From Streptomyces avidinii (GTDB taxonomy: Bacteria; Actinomycetota; Actinomycetes; Streptomycetales; Streptomycetaceae), in the NCBI RefSeq assembly GCF_014650695.1, contig NZ_BMVL01000006.1, positions 310,001-374,000 of the forward strand: a stretch of 64,000 bases of DNA. The letters are read 5' to 3'. The notes under the pieces were generated by a model. The model searched no databases, was not told the DNA's origin, and saw only the letters and a list, made by a program, of their open reading frames with translations. Below are positions 10,101-15,731 of this stretch, piece by piece; within the stretch, counting starts at the first letter, position 1; the number at the start of each line of letters is the position of its first letter. A program made the position numbers and the translations under genes.

Positions 10101-10151
10101 GCGATGCGGGTGGACCACGTGACCGTCTCGGCCCGGGGAGGGAAGGGGTAG
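7119..10151 (+). CDS. AT3 (OafA-like) acyltransferase - SGNH - GH16 glycanase fusion
   Basis: A 1010-residue three-domain protein. Residues about 42-410 are an acyltransferase-3 membrane domain (FRPDIEGLRAVAVL, VDVFFVISGYLI, SRRARRLLP, and SLAVEEQFYLFW). An SGNH domain follows, with nucleophile Ser513 in GDSHAGQW and the D-x-x-H of RDDAHLTN near 690. From about 745 to the end lies a complete GH16 domain with the catalytic ELDIME at 873-878 (Glu873, Asp875, Glu878), plus GYWPAFWTLG and WYVDGRVYHRV. AT3-SGNH proteins O-acylate surface glycans; GH16 enzymes cut beta-1,3/1,4-glucans. Sharing an operon with a GT2 synthase, it probably acetylates and trims the same polymer outside the cell. No frameshift or stop separates the domains. 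The ATG at 7119 has only a weak AAAGG upstream, suggesting translational coupling. Confidence 0.9.
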   Translation: MSYLVTPGRRRPRRGAIPPAGELPSGSRTGGESGPSPHRSVFRPDIEGLRAVAVLAVLAFHAGIPGTTGGFVGVDVFFVISGYLITGLLVREAITTGRIRLGDFFSRRARRLLPSAAVVLAAVAVAGAWLTVPLRRTDMEYDVVAAALSFANWRFVSQRTDYLAAGHDQSPLLHFWSLAVEEQFYLFWAPLLAVLVLCAARAVRRGRAVRLVVVLAAAPLTVGSFVLGLYWTEHSESLAYLATPSRGWQFGVGALLALLPWHLMRGPRPLRLLCGWAGAAAIGWCVVSYDAGTPYPGFAALVPTLATAAVILAAIPGRGERHTQGTWGVGRLLSGRAPRAVGRLSYTLYLWHWPVLVLAEARLGTLGWPAKSALTLAAVLPALATRRWVEQPLRRSRTVSELQRRGLSVGVSAIVLPVVLALVVGTTTLRVLGPAAPVDTQGLPPGAASGPTLLARTPGTPLVDGPVVPSPVQARSDFPPDGACEVAPAETRSPDCLFGAADSPDRIVLLGDSHAGQWFSPMLALAAQRGWALQELVKQGCPLAELAVDSPQLGRAYRECDTWRADALERLGKQPRPRLIVISSLNRYTEDAKLLAEAWEKTLVPLRALGAPIVYIEDTPVPGKDIPACISGSPGSPAACAFGRADAQLPDPLAARIASGALSGVRSISVNPVLCPGDGPTCPAVLDRILLYRDDAHLTNAAAVVLTNRLERLFTEAGLLPAAAGTAAAPPGASPGADGWTRLLRDDFDGPAGAPPSAVNWLHDLGTCYPGCPAPQWGTGEIETMTDSTDNVRLDGKGALEIVPTRKDGQWSSGRIETRRSDFAPPPGGALRIEASIALPDVTGERAAGYWPAFWTLGAPLRDGYTGWPGVGELDIMESVNGRDTVSAAMHCGVLEGGPCREPAGLTSGPQPCDGCRTAFHSYAVEVDLAFGGQEVRWYVDGRVYHRVSADRMDPGTWRAAVEHGLFLILDVAVGGNLPLADGAVAGPATEPGHAMRVDHVTVSARGGKG

Positions 10152-10166
10152 GCGCAGAAAGGGCGA

Positions 10167-10208
10167 ACGCCCCGCTCCCCGGCCGGGAAGGGGCCGGGAG
10201 CGGGGCGT
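10167..10208. terminator. strong GC hairpin between convergent genes
   Basis: An ACGCCCCGCTC arm and its complement GAGCGGGGCGT (with GGCC/GGCC continuation) form a long stem around a GGGAAG loop. It lies between the fusion gene and the convergent RidA-like gene and could end both transcripts. No U-tract follows, as is usual in Streptomyces. Confidence 0.7.
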
Positions 10209-10223
10209 CGCGTACGGGGATGG

Positions 10224-10631
10224 TCAGGCGAGGACCGCGGTGGCCTCCACCTCGACGAGGTGCTCGGGTACGTCCAGGGCAGCGACGCCCAGGAGTGTGC
10301 CGGGCGGTACGGGAGTGATGCCCAGTTCCGCGGCCGCCCGGCCGATGCCCTCCAGGACCAGGGGCATCTTGTCGGGGGTCCAGTCGACGACGTACAGGGT
10401 CAGTTTCGCCACGTCGTCGAAGGACCCGCCGGCCGCGGCGAGGGCGGTGGCCACGTTGAGGTAGCACCGCTCGACCTGAGCCGTCAGGTCTCCCTCCCCC
10501 ACTGTGGTCCCCTCGGCGTCCCAGGCCACCTGCCCGGCGATGAAGACCAGCTTCGACCCGGTCGCTACGGCCACCTGCCGGTAGGCATCGATCTTCGGCA
10601 GTCCGTCGGGGTCCATCAGGCTGATCGCCAT
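10224..10631 (-). CDS. RidA/YjgF-like family protein
   Basis: A 135-residue RidA-superfamily protein (SKLVFIAGQVAWDAEG, KLTLYVVDWTPDKM, HLVEVEATAVLA). Canonical RidA deaminates reactive enamine/imine intermediates and uses an arginine in the PARS-type segment near residue 105. Here the equivalent stretch reads PPGTLLGVAAL, with Gly in that place, so classic imine deaminase activity is doubtful and it may belong to a divergent Rid subgroup. The ATG at 10631 is preceded by GGAGG at ideal spacing, favouring it over the upstream ATG at 10652. It is divergent from the HxlR regulator gene, its probable controller. Confidence 0.85.
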   Translation of the reverse strand: MAISLMDPDGLPKIDAYRQVAVATGSKLVFIAGQVAWDAEGTTVGEGDLTAQVERCYLNVATALAAAGGSFDDVAKLTLYVVDWTPDKMPLVLEGIGRAAAELGITPVPPGTLLGVAALDVPEHLVEVEATAVLA

Positions 10632-10664
10632 AGTGCCCGCCTCCTTGTTCATTGCTCTCTTGTG

Positions 10665-10681
10665 GTTACTGGGGAACCGTA
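10665..10681. promoter_or_regulatory. direct-repeat candidate HxlR operator, copy 1
   Basis: GTTACTGGGGAACCGTA matches a second copy at 10719-10735 at 14 of 17 bases. The two lie 54 bp apart centre to centre, about five helical turns, in the divergent RidA-like/HxlR promoter region. Confidence 0.4.
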
Positions 10682-10718
10682 GGAGAGTGACCGCTGACGT
10701 GGAAGAACGCACTTTTTA

Positions 10719-10735
10719 GTGACTGAGGAACCTTA
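10719..10735. promoter_or_regulatory. direct-repeat candidate HxlR operator, copy 2
   Basis: GTGACTGAGGAACCTTA runs into the first base of the HxlR start codon, so a protein bound here would block HxlR expression, consistent with autorepression. Confidence 0.4.
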
Positions 10736-11115
10736 TGGTGACCAAGCAGTTCGGCAGCTCGCCCGAGGACGCGGAGCTGAGGCGCGCCGACTCGCTGGCA
10801 CGGGAGATCTTCTCGGACGTCGCCAACAAGTGGGCGCTCCTGATCATCGAGGCCCTGGGCGAGCGCACCCTGCGCTTCAGTGAGTTGCGCGACGAGGTGG
10901 AGGGCATCAGCCACAAGATGCTCACCCAGAACCTGCGCATGCTGGAGCGCAACGGGCTGCTCGTGCGGACCGTGCACCCCACGGTGCCGCCGAGGGTCGA
11001 GTACACCCTCACCGCGCCGGGCCGGGGGCTGCGGGAGACCGTTCACGGCATGTGCGACTGGACCCACCACAACCTCGGCCATATCGAGGCCTCGCGCCGG
11101 CAGTTCGACGCCTGA
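10735..11115 (+). CDS. HxlR-family winged-helix regulator
   Basis: A 126-residue HxlR-type regulator with the typical order: VANKWALLIIEALGERTLRF, then the recognition helix ISHKMLTQNLRMLERNGL, then the wing VPPRVEYTLT. HxlR proteins often sense electrophiles or redox signals through cysteine. Here only one Cys is visible (near residue 105, in GMCDWTHH), so a one-cysteine switch is conceivable but unproven. It is transcribed away from the RidA-like gene across 103 bp carrying two near-identical direct repeats. The ATG at 10735 has weak ribosome-site spacing (GAGGAACCTT), in keeping with low-level regulator expression. Confidence 0.88.
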   Translation: MVTKQFGSSPEDAELRRADSLAREIFSDVANKWALLIIEALGERTLRFSELRDEVEGISHKMLTQNLRMLERNGLLVRTVHPTVPPRVEYTLTAPGRGLRETVHGMCDWTHHNLGHIEASRRQFDA

Positions 11116-11132
11116 GGCCCGCGGGACCGGGC

Positions 11133-11570
11133 TCAGAACGAGAAGACGGCGTTCCCGTTGAGGGTCGCGGACATGACGCAGCCGTTGGAGAAGGTGTGCT
11201 TCCAGGCGACGCGGCTGCCCTTCCACACGCCGTCCGCGGTCACGGTGACCGGGGCGTAGTGCATCGGGCAGGCGCGGTCCGGGTTCGGGGCGGCCAGCAG
11301 CCGGTCCAGCGTTCCGCCGGTGGCGTTGAGCGCGGCGCAGGCGGCTCGCGGGTCGGGGTGGGTACCGAGAGCGGTCGGGGCGCAGCTGAGGGTGGACGCC
11401 CGCAGGACGGTGGATGTGGCGGCGTCGTCGCCCTGTGCGACCGTGAACACCAGGGCGGACGGGGCGTAGAGGCTGGAGGGCTGAGCAGCCGCGATGCCGG
11501 TGGTGCCGACCAGACAGACGAGGGCGGCGGCGGAGGCAGCTGCGATGCGGTGACGCACGACGAAACTCAC
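11133..11570 (-). CDS. subtilisin inhibitor-like secreted protease inhibitor (SSI family)
   Basis: A 145-residue SSI-family inhibitor, exported by an N-terminal signal peptide (about 1-29) and acting on extracellular serine proteases. The mature part starts near SLYAPSALVFTV. It has the four cysteines of the two family disulfides (STLSCAPT, AACAAL, ACPMHY, SNGCVM) and the conserved TVTADGVWKGSRVAW. In SSI the P1 residue is the Met of CPM; here the loop reads CPMHYAPV, so P1 is Met (subtilisin or chymotrypsin-like targets) and P1' is His, which is unusual. The start is GTG at 11570. A 9-bp inverted repeat lies just upstream. Confidence 0.93.
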   Translation of the reverse strand: MSFVVRHRIAAASAAALVCLVGTTGIAAAQPSSLYAPSALVFTVAQGDDAATSTVLRASTLSCAPTALGTHPDPRAACAALNATGGTLDRLLAAPNPDRACPMHYAPVTVTADGVWKGSRVAWKHTFSNGCVMSATLNGNAVFSF

Positions 11571-11588
11571 TTTCGATTCAAAGGTTGA

Positions 11589-11615
11589 ACGCGATATTTG
11601 GTTTCGATATCGCGT
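11589..11615. promoter_or_regulatory. inverted repeat upstream of SSI gene
   Basis: ACGCGATAT and ATATCGCGT form a perfect 9-bp inverted repeat separated by 9 bases, 19 bases upstream of the SSI start codon. It is AT-rich for this genome and could be an operator or a 5'-leader hairpin. The rest of 11616-11915 shows no gene. Confidence 0.45.
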
Positions 11616-11915
11616 CGTTGCGGCACCAGACTGTCCGACTCGCAGACACGTTGCATGTTGATGACCGATTTACGGACAGAGCATTCACATATCGACGACC
11701 GAATGGTCGTTCGGGCAGCTCACGAGGGGCGTGGCGGACACCTCGCCGACGGTCGGAGCGGGTCACGCCGGTCGCGACATGCACCCCCGCCCCCGCTGAC
11801 CTGCCGTCGGCCGCGCGCGGTTCACCGGACGGCCACTCAGCTTGACCGGATATGCACGGTCGCGCCCCGGAACGCCTCCGTCGCAGCGGACCGACTCCAC
11901 GCCATCTCTGAAAAG

Positions 11916-11934
11916 TTAGGTAAGGCTTACCTAA
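11916..11934. promoter_or_regulatory. iron box (DmdR/IdeR operator) for the secreted hydrolase gene
   Basis: TTAGGTAAGGCTTACCTAA matches the DmdR1/IdeR consensus TTAGGTTAGGCTAACCTAA at 17 of 19 positions, and the two differences are symmetric, so the palindrome is kept. It ends 20 bp before the start of the downstream gene, a position expected to repress in iron-replete cells. Confidence 0.88.
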
Positions 11935-11954
11935 AAGTAACTTAGGATGCCGCC

Positions 11955-13124
11955 ATGAAGAAGATCATCCGCGTACTGACGGCGCTGGCGGCCGGCCTGG
12001 CCCTCGCCGCGCCCGGCACGCTCGCCACCCCCGCCGTGGCCGCGCCCGCCCCGGCCGGCCCCACCAGGCTCGAACTCCCCCGTCCCACCGGCGACTTAGC
12101 CGTGGGCCGCGACACCCTCCACCTGGTGGACCGGGAGCGCAAGGACCCCTGGGTGCCCACGGCCGACCGGGAGTTGCTGCTGTCGCTGCACTACCCGGCA
12201 CTCGCCCGCACCGGAACTCCCGCTCCCTACATGAGCGTTTCCGAGGCTAAGTCGCTGCTGACCGACCGGGGGCAGCTCGGCGAGTACGTCACCCCCGAGC
12301 GCGTCGCGGCCACCCGGACGAACGCGCGGACGGACGCGCTGCCCCGGCCCTCCGCGCACCGCTACCCACTGATCGTGCTCTCCCCCGGCTTCACCATGCC
12401 GCGGTCCTCGCTGACCACCCTGGCGGAGGACCTCGCCAGCCGCGGCTACGTCGTGGCGGCCGTGGACCACGCCTACGAGTCGGACGGCACCGACTTCCCC
12501 GGCGGACGGACCCTCACCTGCAAGGCGTGCGAGCAGGGGTTCCCGGACGGGTCGCTGCACCGGGTCTCCGACGGCCGGGCCGGTGACATCCGATTCCTCC
12601 TGGACCGACTGACCGGCTCGCGCCCTGCGTGGAAGTACTCCTGGCTGATCGACTCCCGGCACATCGGCATGGCCGGTCATTCCATCGGCGGGGCGGCGGC
12701 CTCGGCGACCATGGCCGCGGACCCGCGGGTGGACGCCGGGGTCAACATGGACGGCACCTTCTTCACGCCGGTCCCCGGGGCCGGTCTCGGCGGACGCCCT
12801 TTCCTGATGCTCGCCGGTGACCCGGCCCTGCTGCCCCCGGACTTCCCCGACACCTCCTGGGAGGACACCTGGCCCCGGCTGGACGGCTGGAAGCGCTGGC
12901 TGACCGTCACGGGGGCCGGCCATCCAGGTTGCACCGACTGGCCCGTACTCGGCGATCAGGTGGGCTACCCCCACCCGGAGACGCCGCTGTCGGGCACTCG
13001 CTCCCAGCAGATCACGCGGGCGTACGTCGGCGACTTCTTCGACCTGCACCTGCGCGGGAAGCCGGCGCCGCGCCTGGACGGCCCGTCGGCGGCCGATCCG
13101 GAGGTCGTGTTCCATCGCAGTTGA
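11955..13124 (+). CDS. secreted alpha/beta hydrolase, PAF-acetylhydrolase-like, iron-box controlled
   Basis: A 389-residue exported hydrolase. Residues 1-30 form a signal peptide ending in AVAA. The core resembles platelet-activating-factor acetylhydrolase-like esterases: SPGFTMPRSSL, nucleophile Ser243 in GHSIGG, Asp266 in NMDGTFF and a C-terminal GAGHPGCTDW histidine. Two Cys (CKAC) near 189-192 could form a disulfide or bind metal. The immediate upstream iron box predicts induction in iron starvation, so a role in iron scavenging, such as hydrolysing an ester siderophore or releasing iron from a host or soil ligand, is attractive but inferred. The start is the ATG at 11955. Confidence 0.85.
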   Translation: MKKIIRVLTALAAGLALAAPGTLATPAVAAPAPAGPTRLELPRPTGDLAVGRDTLHLVDRERKDPWVPTADRELLLSLHYPALARTGTPAPYMSVSEAKSLLTDRGQLGEYVTPERVAATRTNARTDALPRPSAHRYPLIVLSPGFTMPRSSLTTLAEDLASRGYVVAAVDHAYESDGTDFPGGRTLTCKACEQGFPDGSLHRVSDGRAGDIRFLLDRLTGSRPAWKYSWLIDSRHIGMAGHSIGGAAASATMAADPRVDAGVNMDGTFFTPVPGAGLGGRPFLMLAGDPALLPPDFPDTSWEDTWPRLDGWKRWLTVTGAGHPGCTDWPVLGDQVGYPHPETPLSGTRSQQITRAYVGDFFDLHLRGKPAPRLDGPSAADPEVVFHRS

Positions 13125-13139
13125 GGCCCCGTACGGGGC

Positions 13140-13280
13140 ACCGAATCGAACAGAGGCAACGCGCTCGGCCCGGTCCACCGGGCGATCGTCTTGGACGAGT
13201 TGACCGCCGCCTTCTGCCGGGAGCATCCCGGCGCGATGGTGGTCTCGGTCGGCATCGGCCTCGACCCGAGCGGCTCGCGG
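13140..13280 (+). pseudogene. fragment of a class I SAM methyltransferase (LCM/PPM1-like), N-terminal part only
   Basis: About 47 codons read ESNRGNALGPVHRAIVLDEL, then FCREHPGAMVVSVGIGLDP, which is the SAM-binding start of leucine-carboxyl-methyltransferase-like O-methyltransferases (usual motif VVxxGxGLDTR). After GLD the similarity stops and the frame becomes non-coding-like; the N-terminus is also missing. It is a relic in front of the next iron box. Confidence 0.4.
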
Positions 13281-13436
13281 GCGGGTTGCCCTCTGCCGTC
13301 ACCCGGCTCGGCATCGCACATGACGGTCGGACAGTTTATCGTTCAGCCGCCTTACGCGCAGGACGGGTTGACCCGAGCCCTGCCCGTCCCGCGACCACCA
13401 CGAGTACGGACGCACATCTCCCCTCGCACTTCATTC

Positions 13437-13455
13437 TTAGGTTAGGCTAACCTAA
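13437..13455. promoter_or_regulatory. perfect iron box ahead of unknown HTH-like gene
   Basis: TTAGGTTAGGCTAACCTAA equals the DmdR/IdeR consensus at all 19 positions. It ends only 17 bases before the chosen ATG at 13473, so the promoter must overlap it and the mRNA leader must be very short. Confidence 0.92.
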
Positions 13456-13472
13456 TAGTGGGGGGTGTGGGG

Positions 13473-14120
13473 ATGCAGGATGAAGCGCGACACCGCGCAC
13501 AGCAGGACGAATGGGCCGACGAAGTACTGGCCTGGATGAGCTCCCAGGAGGAGATGGACCGGGCGCTGCGCGACGCACTGCGCCGTACGCCGAGCCAGCG
13601 CGAGGAAACGATCGCCCGGATGGCGGATGCCCTCCGCGGAGCGGCCCAGGGACTGACCATCCCCGGGAGCGCGGCCGCGGCCGGGGTGCCCGAGCACATT
13701 CTGCGCGAATGGATGGAGATCGACGCCAGCTTCGCCACGGCGCTCCGCGCCGCGCACGCGCTGGCGGAGGCGCACGGACTCAGACCGGGCGCGGCACCCA
13801 CCCCGGCCGCGTTACAGCTGATGCTGAACGCGATCCGCAAGGGGGCCGCCTGGCCGGCGGCGGCGACTCTCGTCGGGATCTCCGTGCGCGGGTTCAACCG
13901 CCTGCGCGCGGAGGCACCACCGGTGGGGGCTCTGATCGCGGCCGCGCAGCGGGCGCGTTCGGCGAAGCCCGGCGCGAGCCGGCGGCGCCGTCCGCCCAAG
14001 GCGGCCGGCAGGCCGCCCGGGTACCGGATCGTACAGCTCGACGACCCTCTGCTGTCCCCCGACAGTCAACCGGGCGACAGCCCGGGCGGGTTGAGCAAAC
14101 GCACCCCGCCCGGGGGTTGA
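13473..14120 (+). CDS. iron-box-controlled protein of unknown function with HTH-like segments
   Basis: A 215-residue soluble protein I do not recognise. Two helix-turn-helix-like stretches are visible: AAAAGVPEHILREWMEID (about 68-85) and TLVGISVRGFNRLRAEA (about 135-151). They resemble the homeodomain-like HTH of transposases and phage terminase small subunits, each followed by an alanine-rich helix. The tail is basic (SRRRRPPKAAGRPPG) and then acidic or polar, consistent with DNA binding. The ATG at 13473 follows a G-rich GGGGTGTGGGG; a GTG at 13458 is possible. It sits directly behind a perfect iron box and before siderophore NRPS remnants, so it may be an iron-responsive regulator or accessory factor. 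Function is inference only. Confidence 0.65.
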   Translation: MQDEARHRAQQDEWADEVLAWMSSQEEMDRALRDALRRTPSQREETIARMADALRGAAQGLTIPGSAAAAGVPEHILREWMEIDASFATALRAAHALAEAHGLRPGAAPTPAALQLMLNAIRKGAAWPAAATLVGISVRGFNRLRAEAPPVGALIAAAQRARSAKPGASRRRRPPKAAGRPPGYRIVQLDDPLLSPDSQPGDSPGGLSKRTPPGG

Positions 14121-14174
14121 GGCGCCGTTCACTGCGAGGACCGGTTCGGCGGACGTGTCACACCCCGAACGGGA

Positions 14175-14198
14175 TACTTAGGTGAGGAAAGCTAAGTA
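14175..14198. promoter_or_regulatory. weak iron-box-like inverted repeat before NRPS relic
   Basis: TACTTAG and CTAAGTA form a perfect 7-bp inverted repeat with 10 bases between. The internal 19-mer from 14178 matches the iron-box consensus at about 12 of 19 positions only. It may be a decayed DmdR site controlling the relic NRPS/MbtH unit, or an unrelated dyad. Confidence 0.35.
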
Positions 14199-14276
14199 CG
14201 CGGTGAGGGTCGGGGGCATCCTCCGGCCACCGTCCACCGGCGCCCAGCAAAGCGCCGGTAACGAGGAGATCCAGCC

Positions 14277-14796
14277 GTGGGCCCTGTGACCATCGACCCA
14301 TACCCCATGCCCACCCAGGAGGTCGTGCCGCGTTCCGTGGCGCCGTGGTCCGTCGACCCCGACCGGGCCGCCACGGGAACGCTGCGGGTGCCCGCGACGG
14401 CGGTGAACGTCCTGCCGGTGCGGCTGCCGGTCCGGGGGGCGGACACCTTCCGGCTTCCGCGGCGAGGAGTTGGCGCGCGAGCTGTGGCCGGCGTACGGCG
14501 GCGGCCGCGCCCCGGGGCCGCTGGTCAACCTCCGGCCGTTCGATACGGAGCTGGACTTCGGCGGCATCCGCGGCCGGGTCGTCAGCCTCGCCTCGGGCCC
14601 GGTCGACGACCTGTCGGTGTCCGCCGCGGCGGGCCCCGGCGGAGGCCTGCGCCTGGACTTCGACGCCAACCCGGCGCTGTACGACGAAGCCGAACCGTCC
14701 CGGTTCACCCGTCTGTTCACCCAGGACCTTGCAGCGCTCTGCCGGTCCCCCGACGTACCGGTCGCCTCGCTGCAGGCCTCCCCCGTCCACCACTGA
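14277..14796 (+). pseudogene. collapsed NRPS condensation domain (siderophore-type relic)
   Basis: The GTG at 14277 behind GAGGAG opens a frame containing TAVNVLPVRLPVRGADTF, and after a frameshift near 14460 a second frame continues ELARELWPAYGG, GPLVNLRPFDTELDFGG, SLASGPVDDLSV, GGLRLDFDANPALY. Order and wording match the C-terminal half of the first condensation domain of catechol-siderophore NRPSs (GPLVNxxPFDxxLxFxG, AGPVDDLxV). Only about 170 codons remain of a domain of some 430, and no adenylation or carrier domain follows, so it cannot work. The MbtH-like gene follows 49 bases later, as in intact siderophore clusters. Confidence 0.7.
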
Positions 14797-14845
14797 TCCC
14801 ATCCCCGAACCGACCGTCCCCGGTCATCACCCAAGGAGAGACACC

Positions 14846-15052
14846 ATGGCCACCAACCCCTTCGAGGACGACGACGCCCGCTACTTCGTGCTGGTGAACG
14901 CCGAGAACCAGCACTCGCTCTGGCCGGCCTTCGCGGAGGTCCCCGCGGGGTGGACCGTCGTGCACGGCGAGGACAGCCGGGAGGGCTGTGCCGCGTACAC
15001 GGAGACGCACTGGACCGACATGCGGCCCGCCAGCCTGGTCGCCAGGAGCTGA
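14846..15052 (+). CDS. MbtH-like NRPS accessory protein
   Basis: A 68-residue MbtH-family protein with the family core: NPFEDDDARYFVLVNAENQHS, LWPAFAEVPAGW and the C-terminal THWTDMRPASL, including the conserved tryptophans. MbtH proteins bind NRPS adenylation domains and support their activity and solubility. It is intact, with ATG at 14846 behind AAGGAGAG, although its neighbouring NRPS has collapsed to a fragment. It may therefore serve an NRPS elsewhere in the genome (MbtH proteins can act in trans), or be a survivor not yet lost. A strong hairpin ends the unit. Confidence 0.92.
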   Translation: MATNPFEDDDARYFVLVNAENQHSLWPAFAEVPAGWTVVHGEDSREGCAAYTETHWTDMRPASLVARS

Positions 15053-15086
15053 TCCCGGGGGCCGACGGCCCCCCGGTCCCCCGCGA

Positions 15087-15122
15087 GGGGCCGGACCGGA
15101 GCACGCCCTCCGGTCCGGCCCC
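15087..15122. terminator. perfect-stem terminator after MbtH-like gene
   Basis: GGGGCCGGACCGGA pairs without mismatch to TCCGGTCCGGCCCC across an 8-base loop. It lies between the MbtH-like gene and the convergent GNAT remnant. Confidence 0.78.
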
Positions 15123-15144
15123 GCGCGCGTGCGGGCCGTACCGT

Positions 15145-15567
15145 TCACGGCCTCCGGGAGAGCACCTCCGAGCCGCGTGCGGGGTCCAGCGCCCCCGCCC
15201 ACACCGCGGGCGCCCGTCCCGGGCCGGCGGGCTCGAAGCCGTGCCGCCGGAAGAAGGCGGCACCGCCCGTGGTCGCCGTGAAGACCTCCCGTACGAGTCG
15301 GCTCCCGGCGTCGGCGAGCGCGGCGCGCAGCAGCGCGGCGCCCAGCCCCTGGCCCTGGTTCCCCCGGGCGACGCAGAAGTTGTAGAGCACGGCGGCCCCG
15401 TCCCCCTCGTCGCTCAGGACGAGGCACCCCAGGACCGCAGTACGGCCTCGACCGGTCGCGAGGATGAACTCCCCGGCGTGTGCCAGGTAGTGGTCGATGC
15501 TGCGGGGCCGCAGGGCACCGGAGCGGATGAAAGCCAGCGAGAGGGCGTGCAGGGCGGGGGCTGCTCG
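15145..15567 (-). pseudogene. GNAT acetyltransferase lacking its N-terminal start
   Basis: The frame encodes most of a GNAT domain: PALHALSLAFIRSGALR, FILATGRGRTAVLGCLVL, VARGNQGQGLGAALL (acetyl-CoA loop) and FTATTGGAAFFRRHGFEPA. It resembles short NAGS/ArgA-like actinobacterial GNATs. No ATG, GTG or TTG precedes the first helix in frame, and the expected first strand (about 10 residues) is replaced by sequence that reads as coding on the other strand. It is probably cut by a deletion; an unusual start cannot be fully excluded. Confidence 0.6.
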
Positions 15568-15683
15568 GCAACGCTTCCCGGCCGGGCCAGGTGCGTGCCG
15601 ACGAGCGGGCGTCGATCCGTGCGAAGACCTTCTTCGCGCAGGACGCACCCCTCGCCCGCTTCCCGGGTGAGGGGACGGCCTAG
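15561..15683 (+). pseudogene. C-terminal fragment of an unidentified plus-strand gene
   Basis: About 40 codons ending in TAG read LLGNASRPGQVRADERASI, then RAKTFFAQDAPLARFPGEG, with third positions nearly all G or C. Start and upstream part are missing; the junction with the GNAT remnant lies near 15565. The family is not recognised. Confidence 0.4.
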
Positions 15684-15731
15684 GACCAGCGGAGTATGGC
15701 GGGGCGGCGGGCAGGTTGCGAGACTGCCCGG

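Noticed and set aside
6876..10118. Minus-strand open frame of more than 1000 codons opposite the AT3-SGNH-GH16 gene
   Set aside because: It is a low-complexity Arg/Gly/Pro/His translation caused by high GC, with no family motif; the plus strand carries clear domains.
14178..14196. A third good iron box in the relic NRPS region
   Set aside because: Only about 12 of 19 positions match; kept only as a weak candidate dyad.
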